A stretch of 39,172 bases of DNA from Megasphaera sp. NM10 (GTDB lineage: Bacteria; Bacillota; Negativicutes; Veillonellales; Megasphaeraceae), in NCBI RefSeq assembly GCF_000417505.1, contig NZ_APHY01000060.1, positions 1-39,172 of the forward strand. Reading direction: 5' to 3'. The notes beneath the pieces are model-generated. The model was not told the DNA's origin. It saw only the letters and a list, made by a program, of their open reading frames with translations, and searched no databases. The position numbers and the translations under genes are program-made. Below, one piece after another: positions 32,805 to 39,172 of this stretch. Every line of letters begins with the position of its first letter. The first letter of the stretch is position 1.

Positions 32805-32920
32805 TAGGGGCTCCCACGTGGGGAGCCCGCCGCGAATCCTGTGAATAACGCAGCCGCGAATAATGGGCCGCCAGCAAACGGGATTCCCACAAGCGGGCCG
32901 CCCTTTGGGACGGCCCCTAC
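32803..32920. repeat. MITE-like element, family B, intact
   Basis: A 118-bp element with left end TGTAGGGGCTCCCACGTGGG and right end CGGGATTCCCACAAGCGGGC continuing to GGACGGCCCCTAC. The outermost GTAGGGGC/GCCCCTAC bases are inverted. No coding capacity. It is followed by ACGAACCACGAACCCCTA-type words to about 32955. Confidence 0.75.
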
Positions 32921-32961
32921 GAACCACGAACCCCTAACCCCTAGCCACCAACAACTACCTA

Positions 32962-32998
32962 TGGTATTATAAATAATAGGCTATTTTTTATAGCTATT
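32962..32998 (+). promoter_or_regulatory. Extended −10 element and leader hairpin before the cysteine desulfurase gene
   Basis: TGGTATTAT (32962-32970) fits an extended −10. Just downstream AATAGGCTAT (32975-32984) and ATAGCTATT (32990-32998) form a near-perfect inverted repeat that could be an operator or a leader hairpin. Confidence 0.4.
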
Positions 32999-33025
32999 TT
33001 GTCAACTTTGGAGTCAAAATCATCA

Positions 33026-34174
33026 ATGAAACGAATTTATTTAGATAACGCGGCAGCGACGCCGATGGACCCGCGCGTCCTGGACGTCATGATGCCGTAT
33101 TTGACGACGGCTTACGGCAATCCGTCGAGCCTTCATTATTTCGGCCAGCAGGCCCGGTCTGCCGTCCAGACGGCGCGCAGCCAGGTCGCCCACTGCCTGG
33201 GCGTCAAAGGGGAAGACCTGGTCTTCACCAGCGGCGGCACGGAAGCGGACAACCTGGCCATCCTCGGCTTCCTGCGGGCCAATTACCCCCACGGCGGCCA
33301 CCTGGTCACGACGGCCGTAGAACACCACGCCGTCCTGCGGACTTTCCAGGCCCTGGAAGGGAAGGGCTATGACGTGACTTATGTCCCTGTCGAAGCCGAC
33401 GGCCGGGTCACAGCCGACGCTGTGGCCCAGGCCCTGCGCGATGATACGGTCCTTATTTCCGTCATGTATGCCAATAATGAAACGGGCATGGTCCAGCCCA
33501 TCGACGCCATCGGCGCCCTGGCCCGGCAGAAGGGCATCGCCTTCCACGTCGATGCCGTCCAGGCCTTTGGCTACGTGCCTATCCGGCCGCTGGAACAGGG
33601 CATCGACATGCTCACGGTCTGCAGCCATAAGATTTACGGCCCCAAAGGTGTCGGCGCCTTGTACATCCGCCACGGACTGCAGGTCGCTGCCGAAGCCTAT
33701 GGCGGACCCCAGGAACACCGCCTGCGGGCGGGCACGGAGAATGTCGCCGCCATTGCCGGATTCGGCAAGGCTGCCGAACTCCTGGAGGCCGAACGGGACG
33801 ACCGCGTCCGGGCGGCGCGGCGCCTGACCGATGCCGTCCATGACCGGCTCATCAAGGGCGACGCCCGCTTCCACCTCAACGGCCGGCGCAACCACGTCCT
33901 GCCCAACATCATCGACTTCAGCGTCGACGGCGTGGACAGCGCCATCCTGCTTATCGCCCTCGACCTGCAGGGTCTGGCCGTATCGGCTGGTTCGGCCTGC
34001 GAAGCCGGCGCCGTCGAAGCGTCCCACGTCCTCCAGGCCATGGGCGTTGAGGACAAATGGCTGCGCAGCAGCATCCGCCTGTCCGTAGGCAAAGAAAATA
34101 CCTTAGATGAAATCGAAGCAGCCATCGCCATCATCGGCGACGCTGTCCGTAAAAGCAGAGGAGAGTCACTATGA
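33026..34174 (+). CDS. Cysteine desulfurase (IscS/NifS family)
   Basis: PLP enzyme of 382 residues that takes sulfur from cysteine and passes it as a persulfide to acceptor proteins. I start at ATG 33026 (MKRIYLDNAAATP), preceded by GGAG at 33010-33013; an in-frame TTG at 32999 gives a non-family extension. LDNAAATPMDPRV opens the fold, TSGGTEADNLAI (about 69-80) binds PLP, HVDAVQAFG near 175 contains the PLP-stacking aspartate, and CSHKIYGPKG carries PLP lysine K202. The catalytic cysteine is C325 in AGSACEAG, in a loop of class I length. The gene overlaps mnmA by ATGA, so it most likely supplies sulfur for tRNA thiolation, with iron-sulfur assembly also possible. Confidence 0.93.
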   Translation: MKRIYLDNAAATPMDPRVLDVMMPYLTTAYGNPSSLHYFGQQARSAVQTARSQVAHCLGVKGEDLVFTSGGTEADNLAILGFLRANYPHGGHLVTTAVEHHAVLRTFQALEGKGYDVTYVPVEADGRVTADAVAQALRDDTVLISVMYANNETGMVQPIDAIGALARQKGIAFHVDAVQAFGYVPIRPLEQGIDMLTVCSHKIYGPKGVGALYIRHGLQVAAEAYGGPQEHRLRAGTENVAAIAGFGKAAELLEAERDDRVRAARRLTDAVHDRLIKGDARFHLNGRRNHVLPNIIDFSVDGVDSAILLIALDLQGLAVSAGSACEAGAVEASHVLQAMGVEDKWLRSSIRLSVGKENTLDEIEAAIAIIGDAVRKSRGESL

Positions 34175-35250
34175 AACGAGTTGCCGTAGCTATGAGCGGC
34201 GGCGTCGACAGTTCGGTCACGGCCGGCCTTTTGAAGCAGCAGGGGTATGACGTCATCGGCATTACCCTGCGCCTGTGGGAAGAAGACCCGGCCTGCACCA
34301 TCGACAACGTCCACGCCTGCTGCTCCCTCAGTTCCGTCGACGATGCCAAAGCCGTCGCCTCGGTCCTGGGGATTCCCCATTATACCCTGGATTTCCGCGA
34401 TATCTTCCGGCGCGACGTCATCGACTACTTCGTCGATGCCTACGTCCACGGCAGGACGCCCAATCCCTGCATTGCCTGCAATAAATTCATTAAATTCGGT
34501 CTGCTCTGGGAAAAGGCCAAGCAGTTCGGTGCCGACTTCCTGGCGACAGGCCATTACGCCCGCATCGTCAAGGACGAAGGGACGGGAATCTATTCCCTGC
34601 TCCGCGGCACAGACCGCCGCAAGGACCAGTCCTATGTCCTCTATCAGCTGACACAGGACCTGCTGCCCCATCTCTTATTCCCCATGGCCGGCCTGGAAAA
34701 GGTCCATACGCGGGAACTGGCTAAAGAATGGGGCCTGCCGGTCTTCAACAAGCCTGAAAGCCAGGATATCTGCTTCATCCCGGACAACGACTATAAGGGC
34801 TTCTTGCAGCACGAACGCAAGGGCATCTTCAAGCCCGGCGACTTCGTCGACCAGAGCGGCCGCGTCATCGGCCGCCACAAGGGCATTGCCGCCTATACCA
34901 TCGGTCAGCGGCGGGGGTTGAACCTCGGCGGTCCCGGCGGTCCGTATTATGTGACGGCCCTCGACGTGGCCCATAACCGGGTCGTCGTCGGCTCGGAACA
35001 GGATTTGTTCTCGAAGACTGTCCATGCCGGTGAAGCGACGTGGGTCGAACAGGCACCGTCCGCACCGTTCCGGGCCCTGGGCAAGATACGCTATGCTGCC
35101 CGTGAAGCGGCCTGCACGGTCTATCCCGACGGCGACAGCCTGCGGGTCGAATTCGACGATGCCCAGCGCGCCGTCACGGCCGGCCAGGCCCTGGTACTTT
35201 ACGACGCCGAAACAGGCGAACGCGTCCTGGGCGGCGGCGTCATCCAATAG
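34171..35250 (+). CDS. mnmA: tRNA-specific 2-thiouridylase
   Basis: Adds sulfur to C2 of uridine 34 in tRNAs for Lys, Glu and Gln, using ATP and a persulfide. The 359-residue length is typical. The ATP-binding PP-loop is S9-GGVDSS (residues 9-15). The two conserved cysteines are C100 in [11 protein letters not shown] and C201 in [22 protein letters not shown] (about 50-63), [11 protein letters not shown] and [10 protein letters not shown] complete the signature. The C-terminal beta-barrel starts with [13 protein letters not shown]. The start overlaps the cysteine desulfurase stop (ATGA), a common arrangement for sulfur supply, and lepA follows after 20 nt. Confidence 0.96.
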   Translation: MKRVAVAMSGGVDSSVTAGLLKQQGYDVIGITLRLWEEDPACTIDNVHACCSLSSVDDAKAVASVLGIPHYTLDFRDIFRRDVIDYFVDAYVHGRTPNPCIACNKFIKFGLLWEKAKQFGADFLATGHYARIVKDEGTGIYSLLRGTDRRKDQSYVLYQLTQDLLPHLLFPMAGLEKVHTRELAKEWGLPVFNKPESQDICFIPDNDYKGFLQHERKGIFKPGDFVDQSGRVIGRHKGIAAYTIGQRRGLNLGGPGGPYYVTALDVAHNRVVVGSEQDLFSKTVHAGEATWVEQAPSAPFRALGKIRYAAREAACTVYPDGDSLRVEFDDAQRAVTAGQALVLYDAETGERVLGGGVIQ

Positions 35251-35270
35251 GAAAAAAGAGGAGGATTCCT

Positions 35271-37072
35271 GTGTCTACAGATCATATCAGAAACTTTTCA
35301 ATCATCGCACATATCGACCATGGCAAATCGACGCTGGCCGACCGGATGCTGGAAATGACCGGCACCGTGCCCAAACGGGAAATGGAAGACCAGCTCCTCG
35401 ATACGATGGATCTCGAACGGGAACGGGGCATTACCATCAAAGCCCAGTCGGCCCGTCTCATTTACGATGCCAAAGATGGCAAACAGTATACGCTCAATCT
35501 CATCGACACGCCGGGGCACGTCGACTTCAACTACGAAGTATCGCGCAGCCTGGCGGCCTGCGAAGGGGCCCTGCTCATCGTCGATGCCACGCAGGGCGTC
35601 GAAGCCCAGACCCTGGCCAACGTCTACCTGGCCCTGGAACACGATCTGGAAATTATTCCCATCATCAATAAAGTCGACCTGCCCAGCGCCGACCCGGACC
35701 GGGTCTGCAAGGAAATCGAAGACGTCATCGGCCTGGACGCATCGGACGCCATCATGATTAGCGCCAAGACGGGCTACGGCGTCGACAAGGTCCTGGAAGC
35801 CATTGTCCAGCGCATCCCGGCACCGGCTGACGAAGGGGACAAGCCCCTGCGGGCCTCATCTTCGATTCCCATTTCGATGCCTATAAAGGGGCCATCGCCA
35901 ATATCCGCATCATGGAAGGCAGCGTCAAGCCGGGCCAGCGCATCCGCATGATGGCGTCGGGCAAAGAATTTGAAGTCATCGAAACGGGCGTCTTCCTGCC
36001 CCAGATGCATCCCGTCCCGTCCCTGGAATGTGGCAGCGTCGGCTATCTGGCAGCCAGCATGAAGAACGTCCGCGACTGCCGCGTCGGCGATACGGTTACC
36101 CTGGCTGACAATCCGGCCAAAGAAGCCCTGCCGGGCTACCGCAAGGCTGTGCCCATGGTCTACTGCGGCCTCTACCCGGTCGAAACGAACGACTACGACA
36201 ACCTCCGCGATGCCCTGGAGAAGCTCCACCTCAACGATGCGGCGCTGCTCTTTGAACCGGAAACGTCGTCGGCCCTGGGCTTCGGCTTCCGCTGCGGCTT
36301 CCTGGGACTCCTGCACATGGACGTCGTCCGCGAACGGCTGGAACGGGAATACAACCTGTCCCTGATCACGACGGCGCCGTCGGTCATTTACCACGTCTAC
36401 TGCACGGACGGCACCATGGTCGAAGTGGACAACCCGTCGCAGATGCCGGACATGACGAAAATCGACCACATCGAAGAACCGCTGGTCAAGACGACGATCA
36501 TCATCCCCAAGGACATGGTCGGCACGGTCATGGAAATCTCCCAGAACCGCCGCGGTCAGTACGTCACCATGGATTACCTCGACGACACGCGCGTTTCTTT
36601 GATCTACAACCTGCCCCTGTGTGAAATCCTCTACGACTACTTCGACGTCCTCAAGTCGGCGACCCGCGGCTATGCGTCCCTCGATTATGAGCTCAACGGC
36701 TACCAGGCCTCGCCTATGGTCAAAATGGACATCCTCATCAACGGCGACGTCGTCGACGCCCTGAGCGTCATCGTCCACAAGGATTTCGCCGCCCGCCGCG
36801 GCCGCGCCCTGGTCGAAAAACTGCGCAGCCTCATTCCGCGCCAGCTCTTCCAGATCCCCATCCAGGCCGCTGTGGGCAATAAGATCATTGCCCGCGAAAA
36901 CGTGGCAGCCCTGCGCAAGGACGTCCTGGCCAAGTGCTATGGCGGCGATATTTCCCGTAAGCGCAAGCTCCTGGAAAAACAGAAGGAAGGCAAGAAGCGC
37001 ATGAAACAGTTCGGTACCGTCGAAATCCCGCAGGAAGCCTTCATGGCCGTCCTCAAAGTCGACGAAGAATGA
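35271..37072 (+). pseudogene. lepA: Elongation factor 4 (LepA), interrupted by an apparent one-base deletion
   Basis: Translational GTPase that back-translocates or remodels stalled ribosomes. The GTG start at 35271 follows GAGGAGG. The first frame gives HIDHGKST (G1, about 14-21), DTPGHVD and NKVDLPSAD, and is sound until residue 195. After GCC at 35853-35855 the frame moves: a CC pair stands where CCC would keep it. The second frame (from about 35855; its first ATG is 35912) continues with the expected [30 protein letters not shown] and a [18 protein letters not shown] tail. The joined protein would be 600 residues, the family norm. As written, only a truncated 226-residue product (30 wrong residues at its end) would be made. 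No slippery site is evident. A sequencing error in a homopolymer is the simplest cause; a true pseudogene is possible. Confidence 0.9.
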
Positions 37073-38193
37073 CGCTGGGCCTGTACGTCCACATCCCGTT
37101 CTGCCGCCATAAATGCCTGTACTGCGACTTTCCGTCCTATGCCGGCCTGGAGCGATACTGCCAGGGCTATGTCGAAGCCCTGTGCCGGGACATCGCGGCC
37201 TCGCCCTATACCGGGGAAGGGGCTGATACGGTCTACGTCGGCGGCGGTACGCCGTCAATGCTGGAAGCCGGCGACGTCAGCTGCATCCTGAAGACCCTGC
37301 GGCAGACCTTCTGCATTGCCAGCGATGCGGAAATCACGATAGAAGCCAATCCGGACAGTCTCGATTATGATAAGGCCGCGGCTCTGGCCGATTGCGGCGT
37401 CAACCGCCTGAGCCTGGGCGTCCAGTCCTTTTCCGACGCCATGCTGGCCTTTCTGGGCCGGGTCCATACGGCAGCCCAGGGCGAAGCGGCCATCCAGGCG
37501 GCCTACGCGGCTGGCATCCATAATTTGTCCCTGGACCTGATGTACGGCCTGCCCGGCCAGCACCTGGCCGACGTCCGCCGCGACGTAGAGCGCCTTTCCC
37601 AGCTGCCCGTGGTCCACGCGTCCATTTACAGCCTCATCGTCGAAGACGGGACGCAGCTCAAGGCGGGCCTGGAAAAGGGGACATGGCACCTGCCGCCTGA
37701 CGGGACGGTCGAAGCCATGGGGAAGGCCGTCCACGACGCCATGCACGGTTATGGCTTCCATCACTACGAGATTTCCAGCTATGCCAAAGGGCCTTTCGAG
37801 TCGCGCCATAACAGCAAATACTGGACTTATGAGCCTTATATCGGCTTCGGTGTATCGGCCCATTCCTTCGATGGGACGACGCGCTGGGCCAATATAGCCA
37901 ACATCCCGGCGTATATCCATAAGGCCGGCAGGGAGAGTGTCGTCGCCGAATCCGTCGCCATCGACGCCAAACGGGCCGTCGAAGATTACTGCTTCCTGGC
38001 CCTGCGCCGCCGGGTCGGCATCGATTACGGCGATTATGCCAGACGCTTCGGGAAATCCATCGAAGCCGACTTCGGTCCTGTCATCGACGGCCTCATCCGC
38101 CAGGGCCTCCTGGAACGCACCGAGCGGGGCTGCTGCCTCAGTGAAGACGGTTTAGGATATGGCAATTATGTATTCAGTAAATTTATACGCTGA
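37069..38193 (+). CDS. hemW: Radical SAM heme chaperone HemW-like (coproporphyrinogen oxidase-like)
   Basis: A 374-residue radical SAM protein of the HemN/HemW family. The iron-sulfur-binding C12-x3-C16-x2-C19 motif is in [25 protein letters not shown] (about 63-71) and [11 protein letters not shown] (about 96-106) follow, then RLSLGVQSF (about 117-125), [10 protein letters not shown] (about 157-166) and HYEISSYAK in the second half; a C-terminal HemN winged-helix region ends the protein. The short N-terminus and the C-x3-C-x2-C spacing point to HemW, a heme-binding chaperone, more than to true oxygen-independent coproporphyrinogen oxidase, and many such genes follow lepA. The start overlaps the lepA stop (ATGA). 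Confidence 0.92.
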   Translation: MTLGLYVHIPFCRHKCLYCDFPSYAGLERYCQGYVEALCRDIAASPYTGEGADTVYVGGGTPSMLEAGDVSCILKTLRQTFCIASDAEITIEANPDSLDYDKAAALADCGVNRLSLGVQSFSDAMLAFLGRVHTAAQGEAAIQAAYAAGIHNLSLDLMYGLPGQHLADVRRDVERLSQLPVVHASIYSLIVEDGTQLKAGLEKGTWHLPPDGTVEAMGKAVHDAMHGYGFHHYEISSYAKGPFESRHNSKYWTYEPYIGFGVSAHSFDGTTRWANIANIPAYIHKAGRESVVAESVAIDAKRAVEDYCFLALRRRVGIDYGDYARRFGKSIEADFGPVIDGLIRQGLLERTERGCCLSEDGLGYGNYVFSKFIR

Positions 38194-38206
38194 ACCTCAG
38201 AAATTG

Positions 38207-38235
38207 TTGACAAATGACACTAATCTGAGTATAAT
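38207..38235 (+). promoter_or_regulatory. Consensus sigma-70 promoter for rpsU-yqeY
   Basis: TTGACA (38207-38212) and TATAAT (38230-38235) with a 17-nt spacer: a perfect match to consensus at all three features, 57 nt before rpsU. High expression fits a ribosomal protein gene. Confidence 0.9.
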
Positions 38236-38291
38236 TTCATTGTGTGCAGTAAAAGCACTCCCTATCATACCTTGGAGGGAGGGATAATAGA

Positions 38292-38471
38292 ATGGCAGAA
38301 ATCAGAGTTGGTAAAAACGAAACGTTAGACAGCGCACTTCGCCGCTTCAAACGTTCTTGCCAAAAGGCAGGTGTTCTTTCCGAAGTACGGAAACGTGAAC
38401 ACTACGAAAAACCGAGTGTACGGAGAAAGAAAAAATCCGAAGCAGCACGGAAACGGAAGTACAGAGCATAA
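38292..38471 (+). CDS. rpsU: Small ribosomal subunit protein bS21
   Basis: A 59-residue, strongly basic ribosomal protein of the 30S platform that helps in initiation. The translation begins [20 protein letters not shown] and contains the family block [20 protein letters not shown] (in parts [17 protein letters not shown]), then a lysine/arginine-rich tail ending RKRKYRA. GGAGGGAGGG lies before the ATG. The pairing rpsU-yqeY is common in Firmicutes. A perfect promoter precedes it. Confidence 0.96.
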   Translation: MAEIRVGKNETLDSALRRFKRSCQKAGVLSEVRKREHYEKPSVRRKKKSEAARKRKYRA

Positions 38472-38497
38472 TCGTCAAATGTAAGAAGGGTGATAGC

Positions 38498-38944
38498 ATG
38501 TCTCTTAAAGAAGAACTGCTTCAGGACATGAAAGCGGCCATGAAAGCCAAAGAAGCCGGTAAAACGGCTTTATCCGTCATCCGCATGGTCCGTTCGTCCA
38601 TCCGCAATACGGAAATCGACGGCAAATGCGAACTCGATGACGCTGGCGTCGGTGCCGTCATTGCCAAAGAAATGAAACAGCGCAAGGAATCGTTGGCAGA
38701 GTTTGAAAAGGCAGGCCGCAGCGACCTCGTCGAAGAAACGAAGGCCGAAATGGCCGTACTGGAAAAGTACATGCCCAAACAGCTCACAGCCGATGAAATC
38801 CACCAGATCGTCAACGATGCCGTTGCCGGTCAGAGCGGTCTCAAGATGGGCGACGTCATGAAGCTCGTCATGCCCAAGGTCAAAGGTAAGGCCGACGGCA
38901 AGCTTGTTTCACAGATTGTTCGAGAAATTTTACAAAATAATTAG
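38498..38944 (+). CDS. yqeY: GatB/YqeY domain protein
   Basis: A 148-residue cytoplasmic protein of the YqeY family, related to the C-terminal tRNA-binding tail of the amidotransferase subunit GatB. Landmarks are SLKEELLQDMKAAMKAKE, LSVIRMVRSSIRNTEI (about 26-41), IAKEMKQRKESLAEFEKAGRSDL (in parts EMKQRKES, FEKAGR) and the conserved YMPKQLTADEI (about 87-97). It starts 26 nt after rpsU, with AAGAAGGG upstream, and is probably cotranscribed with it. The exact role is unknown; tRNA or ribosome association is inferred from the domain. Confidence 0.93.
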   Translation: MSLKEELLQDMKAAMKAKEAGKTALSVIRMVRSSIRNTEIDGKCELDDAGVGAVIAKEMKQRKESLAEFEKAGRSDLVEETKAEMAVLEKYMPKQLTADEIHQIVNDAVAGQSGLKMGDVMKLVMPKVKGKADGKLVSQIVREILQNN

Positions 38945-38971
38945 TTTTGTTAGATTTTTCTAAAAAATCTA

Positions 38972-39000
38972 TTGACAAATAGACTGATTGATTGTATTAT
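38972..39000 (+). promoter_or_regulatory. Sigma-70-type promoter for the last gene
   Basis: TTGACA (38972-38977) and TATTAT (38995-39000) with a 17-nt spacer lie 106 nt before the ATG at 39106. Transcripts from it would have to pass the hairpin at 39048-39088. Confidence 0.75.
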
Positions 39001-39038
39001 TTTAGCATGATTTGAAAATAAAATAGGTCATGAAACAA

Positions 39039-39088
39039 GAGTCAAAGAAGACTCCGAACCTTAACCACAGGGGCGGAGTCTTTTTTTT
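39039..39088 (+). promoter_or_regulatory. Leader terminator with alternative pairing (possible attenuator)
   Basis: A terminator is formed by AAGACTCCG (39048-39056) and CGGAGTCTT (39074-39082) followed by T residues to 39088, between promoter and start codon. GAGTC at 39039-39043 can pair with GACTC at 39050-39054, which would block the terminator. GACTCC (39050-39055) can also pair with GGAGTC in the ribosome binding site (39100-39105). The competing pairings are seen; regulation is inferred. It may instead simply terminate yqeY. Confidence 0.5.
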
Positions 39089-39105
39089 CACCCAAAGGAG
39101 GAGTC

Positions 39106-39172
39106 ATGATGGCTAAAGATGATTTAGTATATGTAATCCCTGCAGGTCAATATGGTAAAGAAGGTGTGCTGG
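39106..39172 (+). CDS. Start of an unrecognised gene (cut by the window end)
   Basis: A very strong AAAGGAGG (39094-39101) precedes two adjacent ATG codons at 39106 and 39109. The reading MMAKDDLVYVIPAGQYGKEG continues open to the end of the window, about 22 residues. The fragment is too short to identify. The leader with its own promoter and competing hairpins suggests a regulated gene. Confidence 0.7.
   Translation, partial: MMAKDDLVYVIPAGQYGKEGVL

Noticed and set aside
35912-37072. A separate gene starting MEGSVKPGQ
   Set aside because: It is the C-terminal two thirds of LepA, shifted by one base from the first part.

Overview
This looks like a chromosomal window from a member of the Negativicutes, most likely Megasphaera or a close relative. 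The sequence is moderately GC-rich, with promoters and Shine-Dalgarno sites of Firmicutes type. It carries an etfBA pair typical of anaerobic acyl-CoA/lactate fermenters, a clostridial-style glgC-glgD glycogen cluster, and sugar-nucleotide genes (glf, galU) that fit a surface polysaccharide. The genus is inferred from gene content, not from a search. There is no rRNA, tRNA, CRISPR array, integrase or transposase.

Layout: (1) 1-2271, a repeat-rich flank and an OPT-family transporter on the minus strand. (2) 2491-4288, etfB-etfA, divergent from the transporter. (3) 4457-7290, a TPR plus possible OB-fold protein, dCTP deaminase and a P1-family peptidase. (4) 7443-9411, overlapping glf-galU. (5) 9561-10768, tadA (minus) divergent from a UPF0126 membrane protein. 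(6) 10845-15818, a secreted DUF4127 protein followed by mltG, trmR, trhP and a small DUF4911-like gene, all closely packed. (7) 16300-24651, the glycogen cluster glgC-glgD-glgP-glgB-(66-aa basic protein)-glgA, then a GH13/GH77 fusion (24936-28334). (8) 28560-30221, a solitary OLD-type ATPase/TOPRIM nuclease. (9) 30653-32788, topB. (10) 33026-38193, iscS-like, mnmA, lepA and hemW, tightly spaced. (11) 38292-38944, rpsU and yqeY. (12) the start of an unrecognised gene behind a possible attenuator.

Functional threads: GlgC/D make ADP-glucose, GlgA and GlgB build and branch glycogen, and GlgP plus the GH13/GH77 fusion take it apart. Glucose-1-phosphate from GlgP could also feed GalU and, after epimerisation elsewhere, Glf. 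Three separate loci act on the tRNA wobble position: TadA (inosine 34), TrhP/TrmR (hydroxy/methoxyuridine 34), and a cysteine desulfurase with MnmA (2-thiouridine 34).

The most unusual content lies between genes. At least three families of palindromic repeats occupy the intergenic spaces, often touching or containing stop codons and terminators, and one intergenic space holds a nested mosaic of them. Two genes, glgP and lepA, each carry an apparent one-base deletion. Both could be sequencing errors, although the glgP lesion creates an overlapping ATGA stop-start.
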